A DNA stretch of 34,285 bases from CAUZJO01 sp963580245 (GTDB lineage Bacteria > Sumerlaeota > Sumerlaeia > MVZB01): positions 1-34,285 of the forward strand of contig CAUZJO010000035.1 in assembly GCA_963580245.1 (NCBI GenBank), read 5' to 3'. This document shows positions 30,984 through 34,285 of the stretch, piece after piece. A model generated the notes under the pieces. The model made no database searches and was not told the DNA's origin. It worked only from the letters and a program-made list of their open reading frames with translations. Made by a program: the position numbers and the translations under genes. Numbering within the stretch: the stretch's first letter is position 1; each line of letters opens with the position of its first letter.

Positions 30984-32466
30984 TCAGGACGGACTCATGA
31001 GCGGATCCTCGGTCTCGTCTTTCCCCGCATCTTCCCCCGGCTGGTGCTGATTCGCCATTTGGTACTCCTTGAACTTGCGTTGCAGGGTCCGCCGGCTGAT
31101 GCCCAAGGCTCCGGCCGCGGCCGAGCGATTGCCGCCGAACTGGCGCAGGGCCTTGCTCGATGGTCAAACGCTCGATCTGCTGGAGGTCCAGGAGGGTCGC
31201 GGCGGCCTTGCCGGGCTCTCGCCGGTAAAACGCCGCGGGCACGGCGCCCACTTGGAGGAGTGCCTCGGGCAGGTCGTCCAGTGAGATATCACGCCCGGCG
31301 GCGAAAATCGTGAGGCACTCGGCCAGGTTGCGCAGCTCGCGCACGTTGCCAGGCCAGGGGTAATCGAGCAGCCGCCGCTCGATTTCACCCGTGAGGGCCG
31401 GGGGAGCCAGGCCCTGCTCGGCGGCGAACCGGCGCAGGAAGGACTGGAAGAGGGGGAGGATGTCCTCGCACCGCTCGCGTAGCGGGGGGACCTCGAGACG
31501 CACCACGTTGAGCCGATAATACAGGTCCTCGCGAAACCGACCGGCCCCCACCTCCTCCTCGATGTTGCGGTTGGTGGCGGCCAGCAGGCGGAAGTTGACC
31601 TTGATGACGTGCCGTCCCCCCACCCGGGTCAGCTCGCGCTGCTCGAGCACGCGGAGCAGCTTGACCTGCATCGATAGCGGGATCTCTCCGATCTCGTCCA
31701 GGAACAGCGTCCCGCCGTCGGCCAGTTCCAGCCGGCCGATCATCTGTCTGTCGGCGCCGGTGAAGGCCCCGCGTTCGTGGCCGAACAGCTCGCCCTCGAT
31801 CAGCGATTCGGGCAGCGCGGCGCAGTGAACGACGATGAACGGGCGCTCGTCGGGGTTGGGGCCGGCGCGGTGGAGGGCCTGGGCCACGACCTCCTTGCCC
31901 ACGCCGCTCTCGCCGTCGACCAGGACATTGGAATGGGAGTGGGCCAGGCGCCGCACGATGCCCATCATATTCTTCATCGCCGTGCTCTCGAAGACGTATT
32001 CAGAAGCCCAGGGCTCCTCGGCCTCGACCTCGATGCGGCGCTTATAGCGCTTGACGTCCGAGTGGAGCTGGCGATGTTCGAGCGCTTTCTCGGCCTGGGC
32101 GCGCAGGTCTTTGAGGTTGATCGGCTTGGTCAGGTAATTGAACGCGCCGTGCTGGAGCGCCTCGACGGCGGTCTCGACCGTGCCGAAGGCGGTCAGCAGG
32201 ATGACCTCGGGCGGGCTGGGGGCCGCACGGACGGTCTTGAGCACCTCCAGACCGTCCACGTCGGGCATCTTGAGGTCCAGGATCATCAGGTCGGGGGAAT
32301 GGTCGGCGACCTGCGCCAACGCATCGCGCCCCCCGGCGGCCGTCAGCACCGCGTAGCCCCGCCGCTCGAACGCCTCGGCGATGGCCAGCCGGTTGTCCTC
32401 GCGGTCATCGACGACCAGCAGGAGGGCGTCACGGCGGGGGGGAGATTGTTTGGCTCGCGGGTCCAT
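30984..32466 (-). CDS. NtrC-family sigma-54-dependent response regulator with a frameshift in the DNA-binding domain
   Basis: The receiver domain (1-125) has phospho-acceptor Asp64 (LMILDLKMPD) and Lys114. The AAA+ domain has Walker A GESGVGKE (185-192), the sigma-54 contact loop GAFTGA (233-238) and ATNRN, followed by YPWPGNVREL. The C terminus should be a Fis-type helix-turn-helix. As written, the frame turns into arginine-rich nonsense after LTIEQ and runs to 30832. A one-base shift at about 31151-31156 restores ALRQFGGNRSAAAGALGISR, RTLQRKFKEYQ and a stop at 30984. So one extra G breaks the gene, by mutation or sequencing error. ATG 32466 is preferred over an in-frame start at 32508 because it begins at the usual distance from the receiver. 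No histidine kinase is in the window. Confidence 0.92.
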
Positions 32467-32586
32467 CTGTTTTCTCTTAACCGAGCAAGAACCGATCCAG
32501 GATACCAACTCCCGACGGGCAAGTCGATCCGCGGCGCGCGATTGATTCTCAGCGTCTGCGGTGGTTTGAGGCCGGTCTGATTGAAA

Positions 32587-32615
32587 TTGTCAAATGATTG
32601 CTCCTGGCTTAAACT
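32587..32615 (+). promoter_or_regulatory. Sigma-70-type promoter for the radical SAM gene
   Basis: TTGTCA (32587-32592), a 17-bp spacer and TAAACT (32610-32615). Transcription would start near 32622, about 63 bp before the GTG at 32685. The -35 also reads TTGACA on the minus strand (32593-32588), facing the response regulator gene, but without a good -10. Confidence 0.45.
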
Positions 32616-32684
32616 GAGAGGCGTATGGTATCTGCTGGCTTGATCTTCGGATCAGTCTGACCCCTCAAAGGCGCACCTCCCCAC

Positions 32685-34052
32685 GTGAACGACCCGAGCA
32701 TCCCGTTTATCAAACCCAATCCCCAGGCGCCGTGGTGGCGGGCGCGGGCGCGGGGGGCGCGGCGGACGTATGCGCGGGCGCGGCGGGGGATGGCGCAAGC
32801 GGGGCAGATCAAGCGGTGGAACAGCGAACTGAACTGGCGCGAATTTTGGCATGGGCGCACTTTTTTGGAATCCGGTCCGCGGCTGATCCAAGTCGGGACC
32901 AACTGGACCTGCAATCTCAAATGTTCCTTCTGTCGCCTCACGATGGAGTGGACCCAGAACGAGCTGAAGAAGCTGCCGGCCCGTGAGCTGCAGATCAGCG
33001 AGCGCGTCTTCGACGTGGTCCGTCGCCTGCTGCCTCGGGCCGAGATGATGACGCTGACGCCACTGGGCGAGCCGCTGCTGTGGAGCGGGCTGGGAAAATT
33101 GCTCGATTTTCACGCCAGCGTCGGTTCGCGCAACCTGGCGTTCACGACCAACGGGATGTTGCTCAACGAGCGCAACGTCGAGCGCATCATCCAGGGGCAG
33201 CTCAGCCATCTCTACGTCTCGATCGACTCCAACGACCCGGAGATCTACGCGGGCATGCGCGTGCAGGGCGAACTCGGGGTCGTGGAGGAAGGAGTCCGGC
33301 GGCTGGCCGCCCGCAAGCAACAGCTTGGCTTGGACTGGCCGCGGATGACGGTAAACGCCACGTTCATGAAGCGTAACATCCCACAGTTGCCCTCGATGGT
33401 CGGCTGGGCCAAGGAGCTGGGCTTCGACGAAATCTCGGTCCAGCTCATGGAGATCGAGAACCCCGAGCAGGAGCCCGAGTTCCTGGGGTATTGTCCGGAG
33501 ATGGCGCGCGAGAACATCCTCGAGGCACTGGCCCGCGGCCGCGAGATCGGCATGATGGTCCGCCCGCACCTGGCCTTGCGCAACCTGATCTCGGCCGACT
33601 CGGAGGGGCGTCAAGTCTCCGAGCACCAATACACGGCCGCCTCGCCGATCATGCCCGAGGAGCGGAAACTACACGGCGGCGCCGGAGATGGGTCCTACGC
33701 CTCGACCGTGACGGTGGGCCAGGCCGATGCGCCGGGTTGTGCCACTTGCGGCGCGGGTGAACTGGCCGATGCCCAGCATGCCGAAGCCGAGCGCTTGGCC
33801 AGCGACCCCTGGCTCGACATGCGCGGCAAGACGCTCGTCGAGAAGTGCCATTACCCGTGGTACAACCTGCTGATCGACACCGACGGCGACGCCCGCCCGT
33901 GCTGCTGGGCCGACGCTTCGTGGGGGAACCTCAATGAGCTCGATTTCGAGGAGGTCTGGAACGGGGAGAAGGCGCAACGGATGCGGCGCGACTTCCTCGC
34001 CAACCACATCCCCGAATCGTGTAGGAAGAAGCATTGCCGCGTGGATTTGTAG
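32685..34052 (+). CDS. Radical SAM/SPASM domain protein
   Basis: The 455-residue protein has the radical SAM cluster motif CNLKCSFC (Cys76, Cys80, Cys83), preceded by LIQVGTNWTCN and followed by MMTLTPLGEPLLW (the GE motif) and LYVSIDSNDPEIY. The C-terminal SPASM region has KCHYPWYNLLIDTDGDARPC, CW, WGNLNELDFEEVWNG and IPESCRKKHC for extra iron-sulfur clusters. Such proteins modify peptides or carry out other radical chemistry; no substrate peptide gene was recognised nearby. The first 45 residues are Arg/Ala-rich (RARARGARRTYARARRG). GTG 32685 has no clear ribosome-binding site, and ATG 32790 is an alternative start that would remove that segment. Confidence 0.9.
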   Translation: MNDPSIPFIKPNPQAPWWRARARGARRTYARARRGMAQAGQIKRWNSELNWREFWHGRTFLESGPRLIQVGTNWTCNLKCSFCRLTMEWTQNELKKLPARELQISERVFDVVRRLLPRAEMMTLTPLGEPLLWSGLGKLLDFHASVGSRNLAFTTNGMLLNERNVERIIQGQLSHLYVSIDSNDPEIYAGMRVQGELGVVEEGVRRLAARKQQLGLDWPRMTVNATFMKRNIPQLPSMVGWAKELGFDEISVQLMEIENPEQEPEFLGYCPEMARENILEALARGREIGMMVRPHLALRNLISADSEGRQVSEHQYTAASPIMPEERKLHGGAGDGSYASTVTVGQADAPGCATCGAGELADAQHAEAERLASDPWLDMRGKTLVEKCHYPWYNLLIDTDGDARPCCWADASWGNLNELDFEEVWNGEKAQRMRRDFLANHIPESCRKKHCRVDL

Positions 34053-34071
34053 GGGAGGGGATAAGGCACTC

Positions 34072-34285
34072 GTGCCTGAGAAGGTGTCCTCAGCGCTTAT
34101 TCATGGAGCGTTCATTACCTGCCCGGTCCTCCCGTCGTGCGACGTTGCGATGGCCCAGATTCGCGTCATGGACGCCGCCACCACCCGCGCCAACTCGATC
34201 TGGATCCGAGTGTGGTTGGGCAACACCGATGGCTCCTACGGGGAGTGGTCCGCCGATCAGGGCGGCACCTGGAACCCCTTCCTCG
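34072..34285 (+). CDS. Start of a gene running off the window, similar to the 4320-6560 secreted protein
   Basis: The frame is open from 34072 to the window end. GTG 34072 follows GGGGAGGGG by 11 nt; ATG 34150 is another start. Residues NSIWIRVWLGNTDGSYGEWS, ADQGGTWNPFL line up with LHLRVWAGDDRGGRLEWS and VDGINFSL of the protein at 4320-6560 (shared RVW.G...G...EWS.D). It lacks a signal peptide in this frame, so it may be a truncated copy. Too short for a firm call. Confidence 0.35.
   Translation, partial: MPEKVSSALIHGAFITCPVLPSCDVAMAQIRVMDAATTRANSIWIRVWLGNTDGSYGEWSADQGGTWNPFL

Overview
This window is high-GC bacterial DNA, probably from an uncultivated Gram-negative lineage near Sumerlaeota, Hydrogenedentota or Planctomycetota. 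The taxonomic guess is an inference from style: secreted proteins with Thr-Pro linkers, short pseudopilin-like proteins with the motif TTPVAY...PID.FNS, a membrane protein fused to a spermidine-synthase fold, a very large MoxR/Bat (VWA, DUF58) cluster, and GxxExxY genes. No rRNA, tRNA, CRISPR array or IS transposase was seen.

Layout. Positions 3-2995 hold one large secreted beta-helix/PKD/CBM-like protein gene that is broken by a frameshift and an in-frame TAA. Positions 3116-3917 hold a promoter and a classical prepilin-type gene. Positions 4320-7173 (minus) hold a second, degenerate pseudopilin and a large secreted protein interrupted by an in-frame TGA. Positions 7470-13952 hold a membrane-embedded spermidine-synthase-like protein (+), then a GT4 glycosyltransferase, a nitrilase-family amidohydrolase and a secreted amidase_3-like pseudoenzyme (all minus). 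Positions 13983-14944 are a long, mostly gene-poor spacer with a 16-bp perfect palindrome overlapping a promoter, followed by a lipoprotein (14945-15676).

The centre of interest is the minus-strand block from 32466 down to 15724. In transcription order it encodes an NtrC-type sigma-54 response regulator (frameshifted in its DNA-binding domain), an HtrA protease, a small DUF4381-like membrane protein, a MoxR ATPase, DUF58, a membrane-anchored parvulin PPIase, a BatD/DUF4381-like protein, BatA, BatB, two GxxExxY cassettes, a second DUF58, a second long BatA-like VWA protein and a DUF2341/PA14/PKD/TPR secreted protein. Many junctions are ATGA overlaps or gaps under 25 bp. MoxR, DUF58 and VWA proteins are known to go together as an AAA+ chaperone with metal-binding adaptor partners at the membrane. 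The added protease and PPIase suggest an envelope protein quality-control locus (inference).

The most unusual structure is at 20619-21857. Two GxxExxY (PD-(D/E)XK-like) genes each sit between imperfect inverted repeats built from CGGAT/ACACGGAT-type words. Between them lies an 87-bp, about 90% identical copy of the start of the second DUF58 gene, ended by a stop codon. This looks like the scar of a small mobile cassette that inserted into, or duplicated, the start of a Bat-cluster gene.

At the right edge (32685-34285) are a radical SAM/SPASM protein with its own promoter and the start of a gene resembling part of the 4320-6560 protein. Four reading-frame lesions occur in three otherwise intact genes, so either the assembly carries errors or several genes are decaying.
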